Shown piece after piece: positions 22,862-32,502 of a stretch of DNA of 64,000 nt. Each line of letters opens with the position of its first letter. Positions within the stretch are counted from its first letter, which is position 1. Both the position numbers and the translations under genes were made by a program. Source of the DNA: Anthoceros angustus (Eukaryota > Streptophyta > Anthocerotopsida > Anthocerotales > Anthocerotaceae). The stretch spans positions 62,001-126,000 of the forward strand of contig VJWM01000118.1 in NCBI GenBank assembly GCA_010909165.1, given 5' to 3'. A model generated the notes under the pieces. That model did not search any database, was not told the DNA's origin, and was given only the letters and a program-made list of their open reading frames with translations.

Positions 22862-23029
22862 AGGCACACCATGGTACAAGTTGTTAAGTACCAAGTCCCA
22901 TGACGGAAATCCGTCTTTAGTAGACTTAAATAAAATTCTTCTTCTTCTTCTTCCCACCCGGAGGCTTGCTGACCGCGGGTGAAACCGGATGAACCAGCCC
23001 GACGCTAATTTACCTGGAATCGGAACGCT

Positions 23030-23320
23030 TGAGTCGTGGAAGTCGTAGAAGTCGTGCCGGCCTGGTGAGGGGAGGAGAGTGAAACTCTGTACGATGCTCG
23101 CCGTCAGAGTAGCGAGGATTGTACAACCAGGGGCAAAGGCAATTCCCGTAGAGTGCTTGCAGTGTCGCCTGTTCTCAAGACGTTTCTTGGTGTTGGAGAG
23201 ATCCCGTTTGTGGACCTCATGAACTCGGTGTGGAGTTACGAGGAGGAGCTGCAGGCAAATTTTCTGTCCTGTTTTTTTTTCCATTTTAGGGCTTTGCTTT
23301 GCATCCATCTAATAGAACAA
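23030..23320 (+). pseudogene. truncated SWIB gene copy (exon 1 only)
   Basis: VSPVLKTFLGVGEIPFVDLM followed by NSVWSY matches exon 1 of the intact SWIB gene at 24,928. The position of the parental ATG reads GCGAGG, the linker after the start is altered, and KDNKLQ has become EEELQ. Similarity continues a short way into intron 1 and ends. Exon 2 is absent. It is a duplication relic. Confidence 0.75.
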
Positions 23321-23491
23321 GCGATGTTCCCAATCCAAATGCAAATCCCATCAAACGAGCTCTGCCTACAGTATGAAGTCATCAGTGATGAAGGAGATGG
23401 TCAATTTCACAGTCGTCAGCCACTAAGGATAGCCTCTTAGAAGGAAAGGAACCAGTGGTAGTTACGTTTCTTCTCCAGTCCGGGTAAGCCC

Positions 23492-24558
23492 CTATTTCTT
23501 GAACGCAAGGGCTGCAACTGCAGCAACAAGGCCTGCAGCAGCAGCTGCAAATCCTACACCTTTAATTGCATCTGCGGGCATGTATAATGTCAGAATATGA
23601 AGGAGTCAGCTCCAGCCAAAGACGTCACGAATCGACACAGGCTATGGAATACCTGTGGCACTTTGGTGCTCCACAATCTTCTTCAGCAACCGAGCCTGCT
23701 CGAATTCCGGTGCTAACTGCAGTCTCAGCATTCAAGGTTATCGGTGCAATGTGACGGAACCATGCTAGGATCTCGATTCTACTTAGCTAGAATTCTCACC
23801 TGCAGGGCCTCGTCAACCAACTTGAGGGCTTGTGCGGAGTCACCCGCCCTGTACTGCCCGACCGCCAAGAGGTAAGGAATCTCCCTGCACCAAGAAGGTG
23901 GAAAGGAAGCTGCATTCCAGATGCGGTCCCAACGTAAGTTCCAGTTGATTCAAACAATGGAACCACTTTGAGAAACTTGATCAAAACATTAGATACTGAC
24001 ATTCCAGCAAGGCAATGCCCCGTTTCACATCATCACTTTGCTTTGAATGAACAAGAGCCCAAGCCAGTCTCATGATACTCTCATCCCTATCCTGAGCAAC
24101 AGTAGACCAATCTCCTCCTCCGGCTGGCTCCCGTTCACACTCTGATTCCCCGGCTGCCTCCCGTTCCAATTCCTGAGAGAAGCCATTCTAAGAATACTAA
24201 CGCCACATGACCAGTGCCCAGTTCACCGAATCCTAACCACTCCAGACAGACAGCACGACCTGCATGTCAAACCCTGTCTGCCATCTTGCACACAGTTATA
24301 TCACTCAAACAAGGTCCAAACCATCTGAGCAGATCCCACTCACACCGCTCAATAATCCAGCAGACATGCAAAAGATGCACCGGGAAACATCATCCCTCCT
24401 CCCAGATGAACCTTAATTCTTTCAACCACACAGATCACAGAAACATTGGAGTCACATACCTCGATAATGTACTCATCGGTCCAAGGCATAAAGTCGGTGG
24501 TGCCAAATATTTCACCCATCTTGTCCAGAAACGGTGGACAAGATTCGTGTCTCTCCAT
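23492..24558 (-). CDS. FIS1: mitochondrial/peroxisomal fission protein FIS1, copy b
   Basis: Paralogue of copy a with the same exon layout. It starts at ATG 24558 (MERHESCPPFLDKMGEIFG), followed by PWTDEYIIE. The TPR core keeps ESIMRLAWALVHSKQSDDVK and REIPYLLAVGQYRAGDSAQA. The C-terminal tail anchor GVGFAAAAAGLVAAVAALAF ends in KK. Compared with copy a, exon 2 contains an extra internal duplication (EREAAGESECEREPAGGG). The region between TPR repeats is shorter or uncertain: the exon encoding FLSQKNVPLQS in copy a is eroded here. It may be functional or decaying. It diverges from SWIB over 369 bp. Confidence 0.78.
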
Positions 24559-24927
24559 TCCGCTTTCAGAATTTCCCATCGCCACGCCGCAGCAACTCAG
24601 AGAGAGCCTGGCCGATCCAGAGGTCGGTGAAGGCCCCGATCAGGATCAGGCTATGTTTCATGTATCTTGCACGCACTTCTTGTACAGGGTTTCTAAATTT
24701 TGCAAGCCTTCTTCCCCGCCAAGTGGACTGAGACTGGCGGGAAGGTGCCGGTGGCCGGTAAGTTCTCACCGGGTAGCACTTGAGGCCGGCTTACTGACCG
24801 CGGGTGAAACCGGATGAACCAGCTCGACGCTAAGTGATGTACCTGGAATCCGAACGCTGAGTCGTGGAAGTCGTGCCGGCCCTTGTGAGGGACGCAGTGT
24901 GCTCCGTGTGGCGCTCAGTCTGTAGCG
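24559..24927. promoter_or_regulatory. bidirectional promoter region FIS1b/SWIB
   Basis: This 369-bp segment separates the divergent start codons of FIS1b (-) and SWIB (+). The homologous stretch in the first unit has been interrupted by the 63-bp minisatellite. I could not assign core elements. Confidence 0.4.
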
Positions 24928-25625
24928 ATGGTGGCTGCCAAAGCGGCGAACGCAGTGCCCGGGGCTTTCGGCAAAGTGCACCTGGTGTCTCCTGTTCTCA
25001 AGAAGTTTCTTGGTGTTGGAGAAATTTCTCGTGTGGACCTCACGAAGTCGGTATGGAGCTACATCAAGGACAACAAGCTGCAGGCAAGTCTCCCTGTCCC
25101 GTTTCTTTCCATTTAGGGCTTTTCTTATGTCGACCTTTGTCCGTGTGTAGTCTGGCCTCCACGCCCATTGAGTCTTGACGTTGTACCATAGCTGGAGTTA
25201 CCCTGTGCTGTTGTGTGCATTCGCGTCTCGTGTTTTCCGTAACCAGAAGTTTGAGCTGCAGCCCGTCTTGAGTCTAAGTTGTTTTCGCTGAATTTATGAT
25301 GCCGTAGTTTGTCCAATGTGTGAGCTGCCGTGCTTTAGCTGATGCTGATGCTGCTTTTGCAGGTAGGTTATGTCTGGAGTGTGTTCTCCTTGAACCGATT
25401 TAACATTGAAAAGTGGGGGCTGCGGATGCAAAGTGAAACGTAGGTCTTGGTGGTGGCAATGATTTGTTCTCACTTCTGCGCCTTGTCCAACAGAATCCTG
25501 AGAAGAAGAGGGAGATCGTGTGTGATGACAAGCTGAAGGCCATCTTTGGGAAAGAACGAGTTGATTTCTTAGAAGTTCAGAAGCTGCTCAACCCCCATAT
25601 CCTTGCCAAGAAGGAGAGCACTTGA
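24928..25625 (+). CDS. SWIB/MDM2-domain protein
   Basis: Single-domain SWIB proteins in plants are small chromatin or nucleoid proteins, some targeted to plastids or mitochondria. The product is 95 residues from two exons, 24928-25083 and 25494-25625. It shows VSPVLKKFLGVGEISRVDLT, VWSYIKDNKLQNP.KKREIVCDD and KLKAIFGKERVDFLEVQKLL followed by NPHI, the complete SWIB fold. The intron between KLQ and NPEKKRE has a GC donor (CAG before GCAAGT) and a CAACAG acceptor; the reading frame demands it. A short Ala-rich N-terminus (MVAAKAANAVPGAFG) could be a weak targeting sequence. A truncated copy of exon 1 lies at 23,030-23,320. Confidence 0.88.
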
Positions 25626-26038
25626 CTGCCGTGGTGACGTAGGCTTTTAGTCCGATGCGTTTTGGAGTTGCAGTGTGGACCTCTGTCAGCTCAAATGGGA
25701 ATGTGCGTACAGTGCTCTCTTCTTCTTCTCGTGGCAGTGTCACTCGTCGCTGTTCACGCCACCAGGCAGTCTCGAGACTCTTCCTATGGTAAACTGTAGT
25801 TGAGGACACTTCCTTGTGGTCATGCGTTTTGTCAACAGCATGAGTCTGAGATGTGATTATGGTTGGCGGGAGTGACTGCAAGTATTGCCCTTTTCCCCAC
25901 TGAGGCGGAGGCTGCTTGTCTTGTAACAACCTGATGTAAATTGAATTGAAGGAAGGTGTCGTACCACACTGAATTGTAAAACTGTCAAGGTGGAGATGCG
26001 CGTTCATGGCCGAATGGCACCCAAGGCTAATGAGTGGC

Positions 26039-27650
26039 TCAGACGCTCGTGAACAACCTTGCTTCTAAGACTGCAATCCTCTCTTCCAGCTCCTTGATAT
26101 GCATCCTATGCGCGGCAGCCTCTTCTCTTGCCTGTTGCAGTAGCAGCTCCATGTTTGGACAGGCATCAGGGTAGAAATCTCTGCGCAAGGAAAGCAGGGA
26201 GACATGAGTCCAAGGAAGACAGCGGTGGGGGAACAAACGGAAGTGTGAGAGGTGAATACGAACATTGTGCTGCCGGTATCAGGGCATGCCTGCAGCTTCT
26301 CTATGAAGCTTGTCAGGTACTGCTCTTTGTGGAAGAGAACATTGTAGATCACACAGCCATTGCGTGCCCAAAAGTAGTAGAACACAGCTCCAGCGACAAC
26401 CAGGGACAAGAAGCACCTGCCGCCAGGTTTCTTGTAGCCTTCCGTTTGGATCGTGACAAGTGATAGCAGAAACAGAAACAGAGACATCACCCCTCCGTTG
26501 CGGATCAGCCTGCACCACCACCAAGGAGCTGTTGAACACAGGTGCTGCGGAAGCATGATGCATGAGATGATGTTACTAACGTCACCTGAACTCGTTGTAG
26601 TGTGCCATGATGTTCCTCAGGGTGAACGCAAGGCCAAGGAAGACACAGAAGTAGAGCGGAAACAACACAAGAAGACCAATGGACCAATACCGTGTCTGTA
26701 TTTTGCAATCACCCTCCTGCTTCACGAATCTGGAGGCACCACCGGAATCCGATGAGCAACAAAGACGACAAAAAACCCATCCAGGTGCATCCGACCAACA
26801 TTCATCACAAGGCGTCCATTCTTGCTGTCCATCACTCACTCGCTTCCTTTGAAAACAGTGGCAACAGTGGAAAAGCCAATAACTGGAGCCAGCAACAACA
26901 CCAGGGGCAGAATAATGTGCTTGCATCTTCCGATTGTCTGCGCCTTCCTGATGAAGATGAGATGCAAATTGAAGAGCCGCACCGTCATACAGTTCAGCCA
27001 CAACGCAAACCCAAAACAGGCCTGCAGCCAGAAAGTCCACAGGGGACACACCCCGAATATGCTTCCCTTATCTCGCCCCAAGTGACCATTCACCACGATG
27101 GTTGCTCCCAGCCAGACCAGCCCACCCACAGAGCTCATCACAGTCAGGTCCACAGCTTTGGTCCTGATGGGCGAGTACTTCCGATTCACAACGATCACCA
27201 CATTCCCGAGAATGAAAGGTATGCAGCCTAGGGCCACAAACACTCCAGTCACGTAGTCCAGAGGATGTCGGCAGTTTCCAGGGCACATGGTGGCCTCCGG
27301 AGTTTCATTCCTGAACTCTCCTTTTTCCTACCTCTCTCCTTTTGCAGCAGCTGCTGTCTTCCCACAGGCCACACACCCTGCAAACATCATCTGAGCCCGC
27401 TCCAATTCTGAGCAGCTCGCATCGGGCAGGGCCAGAAGTTGAAGGAGGGAATTGGGAAGGGGTTGATCCCAAGTGCCAATGCCCATGAGCACCATGGGGG
27501 AGGCGACTTACTGGTGAAGATGGCGGCACACCACTGGGTTGACATGGCATTCTCCTGGAGCAATGCAATTGCCGTCACTCCGTAGTCGTAGAGTTTTGGT
27601 CGGACGCGATTTTTTTGGGAACTGCCATCGGTCTCGTCAACACTCGACAT
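26039..27650 (-). CDS. seven-TM receptor-like protein with C-terminal coiled coil (RGS1-like, no RGS domain seen)
   Basis: The frame starts at ATG 27650 (MSSVDETDGSSQKNRVRPKL). A later exon begins near TMCPGNCRHPLDYVTGVFVA and carries TM1-TM4: VFVALGCIPFILGNVVIVV, VGGLVWLGATIVV, the CPLWTFWLQACFGFALWLNC stretch, and HIILPLVLLLAPVIGF. TM5 is LLVLFPLYFCVFLGLAFTLR followed by a short NEFR loop. TM6 (SLFLFLLSLVTI) and TM7 (FLSLVVAGAVFYYFW) follow. The last exon gives a coiled coil (MELLLQQAREEAAAHRMHIK...) to TGA. The CP...DYV start, the W..FG..L..NC..R pattern before TM4 and the NEFR loop recall the 7TM half of plant RGS1. I find no RGS domain. Exon borders are only partly resolved. Confidence 0.55.
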
Positions 27651-27664
27651 TGAATGGTTGAATG

Positions 27665-29180
27665 AATGAGCTGGGGAATTTGGTTTGGAATTGTGGTAGA
27701 CCGCACTCTACAATAATTTTTTATATATGCGATAAATCATGCTCACATTTATTCTTATTTTCCAATAAAGCGTTGGCATCTCACTGAACTTTCTCAAAAC
27801 AGTATAAAGTATATGCTTAACACGTCATGTCCGGTGTAGGGGGTAGTTATTTTGACACCCATTTGTTGAACGTACACTATTTAAATATTTAAATATTCAA
27901 CTTAGAGTTAAAATAATTATTAGACTTTTTAAAATAAACCTTCCTTTAAGCGTGACAAGCTCAAATGGCAGGCATAGAAGCTTGTAAGAAGGTATATTTC
28001 AATATCGTCATAATTCTAATCTTTATTTTAATTTACCTACTATGGGGGCGATTTTATTTCAGTAGAGTATAGCTCATGTGGCTAGGCATAAGAAGGTAAT
28101 TTTTAATACTGAAAACTCAAATTTTAATTTGGGTTTACTGTTGGAGGAGATTGAATTCCGGTTGAGTACATCGTTTTAAGACCGGGTTGTGTGTGGGTTG
28201 GGGGGCTACCAAGTTGCAGTCATTCTGACAAGCACCCCTTAATTTCAAGAGGTAGCAAAGTCACGTAGGACCTGTGAACTTCATGAACTCCTATCTACCT
28301 ACCGCGTCAAAAATTATTTTGATCCTATACCAACTTTAAATGTGTATGTTGAATACAAGATGCCTTCACCCCATAATTTTTAAGGATGCCTCCACCCCGT
28401 ACATACTTTTTGTCTTCACTTGAGGGGTGACACTATAGGCATCATAGAGTTTATAGAAACTCAAATGTTTTCAAAAATTTGGATATGTGCCAACTTTAAA
28501 AAGGTACATATATTGATCGAAGGATGTGTCCACCGAGAATTGAGTTGATTCATTTAGAATTCAAACTACTATGTATGTAACGTTAAACCTTAAACAAATA
28601 ATTTTTCCAATGAGTTCAAAATTCTTTGAACTTTTATTCTAAATTTCCACACTCTTTGTTGAAATATGCCTCGCATGTGTATAGTGTCCGAACAAATTCA
28701 AGACTTGCTGGGTAGTCTTTGAATTGGAAATACATTCAAGATTAATTCGTCAGTCTATTTCTTACAGTCTAATTTGAATTAGTGTATTGAACTTCACCAA
28801 CCATTGATGGAAAGTTGAAATTTTTTAAATTACAAAAAGATAAAGTAAACAGCCTCACTAGCTATGGCTAAGCAAATCTAAGATGGCCTACCGACCTTAT
28901 GCTCATAAGATGAGTCTCATAGGTTTAAACTAGGTATTTAATTAGGTATCTTCTTGAATATCTTTCAGGTTTGCAAATTAGGAGCTATAGAAATATTCTT
29001 AACAAGTATTCACATCCAAACAATCTTATAGTGGAACATAATGGTGCTGTCATTTCCACTGTTTGATCAGTAATTGGCATCCATCCCATTCGTTACCAGC
29101 TCCATGTTCGTTTGTTCGTTTTGGTGCTTTCTCCTTCCACAAAGGATTGTAAATTAGGAAAGCCCACCAATAAAGAATTT
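27665..29180. other. AT-rich intergenic region
   Basis: No gene seen. The sequence is strongly AT-rich with many short homopolymers. AAGAAGGTA.TTTCAATA-like stretches recur near 27,990 and 28,090 with AATTTTAATTT contexts, which may be old repeat DNA. No ORF of note. Confidence 0.5.
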
Positions 29181-29183
29181 CCG

Positions 29184-29744
29184 TTATGCGACCGAGCCGG
29201 AAGCCCACAAAACCGTGAAAGGAGCGGGATCGAGATCAGTCTCGTAGAGAACCACCAAATTCCCGTCGTCCTGTAACATGAGGTAGAAGGGCGGCAGAGG
29301 ATCGTTGAAGTAGGTGTCGCTGCTGTGCCACTGCACCCTGCTGTTCGCCATGCCTTTCAGTACGCACACCTGGCCGCGACCGAGCAGCCGGAAAATGCAG
29401 GTGCCCCCGCCGCCATTGGTGCCCGTGCTCCAGATTGCCCCACCGAGCGTTTCCGCGCCCGTCGTTACGTCCTTGGAGTACCTGTATATCACCACATTGC
29501 AGTCCTCTTGCATTATAAGTTTGAACTTGGAGCTGGCGCTGACCATATAAGCTCCCACTTTGAGAATGTCGTTGGGCTGCATCTTGTCGCCCGGAGTCGT
29601 TCCTGATTCATACACAACGTAGGGCACCGGCGGCCTCCGAGATGCCCCCGGGTCTTGTGGAAATTGGGCATTTGCAAATGCTAGCAGGCACAACACGGCG
29701 CAGGGGATTAGCATGGGCATAGGAAACTTGCGTATCATTTCCAT
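29184..29744 (-). CDS. secreted GNA-type (bulb-type) mannose-binding lectin
   Basis: GNA-type lectins bind mannose glycans through a beta-prism II fold with Q-x-D-x-N-x-V-x-Y sites. The product is 186 residues, intronless, starting at ATG 29744. A signal peptide is clear (MEMIRKFPMPMLIPCAVLCL, then LAFANAQF with probable cleavage after ANA). The sites QEDCNVVIY and QDDGNLVVLY match the binding motif, the first with Cys and the second with an extra residue near the Tyr. An intermediate site is degenerate. Cys pairs in the DCNVV, GGTCIF and GQVCVL strands could form disulfides. It ends VLWASGSVA. There is no transmembrane or kinase domain, so it is a soluble extracellular lectin, perhaps defence-related. 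Confidence 0.85.
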   Translation of the reverse strand: MEMIRKFPMPMLIPCAVLCLLAFANAQFPQDPGASRRPPVPYVVYESGTTPGDKMQPNDILKVGAYMVSASSKFKLIMQEDCNVVIYRYSKDVTTGAETLGGAIWSTGTNGGGGTCIFRLLGRGQVCVLKGMANSRVQWHSSDTYFNDPLPPFYLMLQDDGNLVVLYETDLDPAPFTVLWASGSVA

Positions 29745-30230
29745 GGCTGGAGCGTCTCAGCGTCTCAGTACGAGCTGCCTTCGAGAGGGCAGTCGGGGAG
29801 CACCGTACCTTTGGTTGTGTGTTCTCAGCTTGGTAACCGGAAATTTACGAACGCTGTATTCAGACTGGTTTCCAAGTTTCCAAACTTTCCAGTAGTTCAG
29901 GAGGAAACAGAGCATCCCGGAAACCTGACCTGCAATGACAGAGAAACAGTATTTTAGGGTGGATGAGAATCTCGAGAAATGTAGCAAGTCAGCAAAATAC
30001 AAATAAGGCACAGCTTAACCACACCTCACGAGGTCTCAATGTTCGTCATGAAGCTCGTTTGGAGAAAAATTAACGTCCGATCTGGATCACCCGCGGTGGA
30101 ACGGTGATGGCATTCCGTTCATTTATCGCACGGAAACGAATCAGGTTTTGAGGACCACTCTCTAATGCCGAGGTCAATGAATAAGCCTCACTCTATGCAC
30201 CTACTTTCAACGCCTCGAGTAGGCTGCCTA
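29745..30230. other. intergenic, lectin promoter and PPA 3' flank
   Basis: No gene recognised. It contains the lectin upstream region and the region after the pyrophosphatase stop codon. Confidence 0.4.
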
Positions 30231-31977
30231 CTAGATCAAGGACAGCTCGCCGGCAGGCACTGATCTCTTCACGAGTTTGGCCCAAGATTCATTTGTCTCG
30301 GCTATAACCTTCAGAGCATATTCCTGAAAGGGAACCGTACGGAGGTTTAGAACCTAGAAAAGACGAATTAATCAAGCGAGCAAGGGCCAAGAGCTCACCT
30401 TATCCGCGGCTTTGTTCCCAAGGCCGAACTTGTTTGCCGGCTTCCCATCAGGGATTTTGTAGTCTCTGAACCAGTCCCTGATGGCTGTTAATGTTCCCTG
30501 GCAACATAAATCAGAAGCAACATCAGCTCCAATCATAAGCACAACCAAATGACAAGACGGACAGGTACGGAACATCAAATATTCACCGGAAAATGTTTCT
30601 CTACGCTTTCTATGTCGTTGACAAGAGAGGCCTTTGGATCGTCCACAGATATCGCTACGACTTTCCAATCCAACTCGCCCTCGTCTATCATGGCCAGGAC
30701 GGCCAAAGGCTTAACCTTCAGTACATCGCCTATCTTTGCTTGCCTCTCCCCAATCTCCACAACATCCACTGCAGAAGACAAACTTTACTAACTGCTTGCC
30801 ATAGTGAAGAGCTCAACTGCAAGATATTGTGTGGACTGGCTTGAGCGGCCTAGACCTTAAAAGTATATAGGAACATGATACTAACAGCTCCACAGCATAT
30901 ATTACCTGGATCGTTATCCCCAAAAGCTCCTTCCACTTCAGAGTTTGCATGTGTAGGATCCTCCCAAGTCTGTGGCAGCAACCCGTAGTTCCAGTTTATG
31001 TTGTACCTGTGAATGAAAAGAAAGGATTACCAGCTCGACCATCACCAGTTTGCCTGAAATCCCATGGAATGCGAAAGCGCGGCTAAGGTAGTACTACAAC
31101 CGAGAACCGCAGAAGAATACCGTAGAAAAGCACGTACGGATAGAAGCGAAGCTTGCCCTTCTTTGTGTCCTGCTTGATAGGAGTGTTAGCTTCATCCGTA
31201 GCCACCTCCATTTTGGCACTTGTCTCCTTCGGAATCTCGACTACGAAGTGAAACAGGCCATCTCCGGCATGGAGAGGAATATCATGCCAAGGGGAAATCT
31301 GCAAGCAAGTATCCAAAGCCTCATCTACCTAACACCGACAATAAACCCTAACAGCGCTGAAACAACAAACTGCAAACGCCGACAAGGACTGTCACCAGAC
31401 TGGCACAAACAGAGAGGCGCAAATTCAGGATTGACAGAATTCTCCACACCCTAAGCGCCATTTCGTCCAACGATCAAGTAACGTCTACAGCGGCATTAGA
31501 TGATGCACTGCAGGTCCAATCCACACGGCACCAAAGGCACAGTCACTCAAGCAACGCAATCACCTCACCTCACGTTACAACACACACCAGTCTCCGAACA
31601 CGAGCTGAGACTGATCCACCAGGACGCCAATCCAGATCAGCTCAGCACAGACGACCACCGAGGTGCCAGGCAGAGCATCTCACAGTTTTACCGGACTTGG
31701 CCGCGAAGAAGACACGGTAATCGAGAGTCTCCGGCTGCCCGTTCTCGCGCACGTCGAAGTCAGGGCGCTGCAATGCTCGCCAGGCGTGCAGGCCCCGGGC
31801 GGGCGCCTGCGCCGCAGCTGCAGCCGACCTCCCCTGCCGCAGAGCCTGCCCCTTCCATGCGCCCAGGCAGCAGCGCAGGCCGGCTGGAATGCTGCATGCC
31901 TCAGTGCGCCAGGACACTGCCCGCGCAGAGGCGGGAGAGCAGTGCGGCACGGCGGCTCGCATCCCCGCCACGGCCAT
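30231..31977 (-). CDS. PPA6: soluble inorganic pyrophosphatase, plastid type (PPA6-like)
   Basis: Family I pyrophosphatase hydrolyses PPi to phosphate, driving plastid starch and nucleotide synthesis. Several exons read: transit-peptide-like N-terminus from ATG 31977 ([20 protein letters not shown], rich in Ala, Arg and Ser), then [92 protein letters not shown] (catalytic Asp cluster), [37 protein letters not shown] and [11 protein letters not shown]. It ends [17 protein letters not shown] and stops at 30231-30233. Exon 1 ends at KSGKT (31684) before GTGAGA; the next begins ISPWHD. It closely follows the plant plastid PPA6 pattern. All key metal ligands are present. Confidence 0.9.
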
Positions 31978-32502
31978 CGCTCTCGCGCGCAGATCGACGT
32001 TCACAAGCTGCTGAATTGCGCGACGATAGGATTCGAGAGGCCTTCAGAGCGGAGCGTAAAAACTAGTAACGCCGAAGTATATGCCCTCGCTGCACCAACG
32101 AGCAGAAACAAGCCAGGCCCAACGTTTTTTTATGGACGGACAGAGTTACAAGATAGAGCTCTTGTTTTGCATCCCGAGGAACTGCGAAGGTAAATAACTG
32201 TCTGGTGCCAATAGCTCCAGGCTTTACAAGTCACAAACTTCCTGCATTTGAGGTACAGGGAGGGATCTAATGTAATGTTATGAGTTCTAGTTGTGAGGCA
32301 CAACAGAGGTGTAGCATCTAGGAGTCCTGCACAAGGAGATACACTGGCTGGAGGGAAAGGAATGGAGCAAGCACTTGCTCCTGACGTCTCCAATGAGCAG
32401 GAAGTGAGGCAAGGGGCAGCTTGCCAGGATGCAAACGTGCTGACCTAGCATCGGCTCACAAATATCTATTGAAAAATGATGTCCGAGGAGGCAGCAAAAT
32501 TT
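31978..32502. other. intergenic between PPA6 and CPSF30
   Basis: Holds the PPA6 promoter and the CPSF30 3' flank. No separate gene is supported. Confidence 0.4.

Larger units (their letters stand above)
21156..25130. repeat. segmental tandem duplication carrying FIS1 plus the SWIB 5' part
   Basis: Unit one runs from the FIS1a 3' flank (about 21,156) to SWIB intron 1 (about 23,320); unit two from about 23,365 to about 25,130. In both, TGCCTACAGTATGAAGTCAT marks the FIS1 3' flank, a minus-strand FIS1 gene follows, and a plus-strand SWIB first exon comes next. Only unit two continues into a complete SWIB gene, so the right breakpoint lies in SWIB intron 1. Exons have diverged well beyond trivial levels, so this duplication is old and real. 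Confidence 0.8.

Noticed and set aside
31500-32193. Plus-strand frames of 176-188 codons
   Set aside because: They are antisense to the GC-rich PPA6 transit-peptide exon and have no domain of their own.
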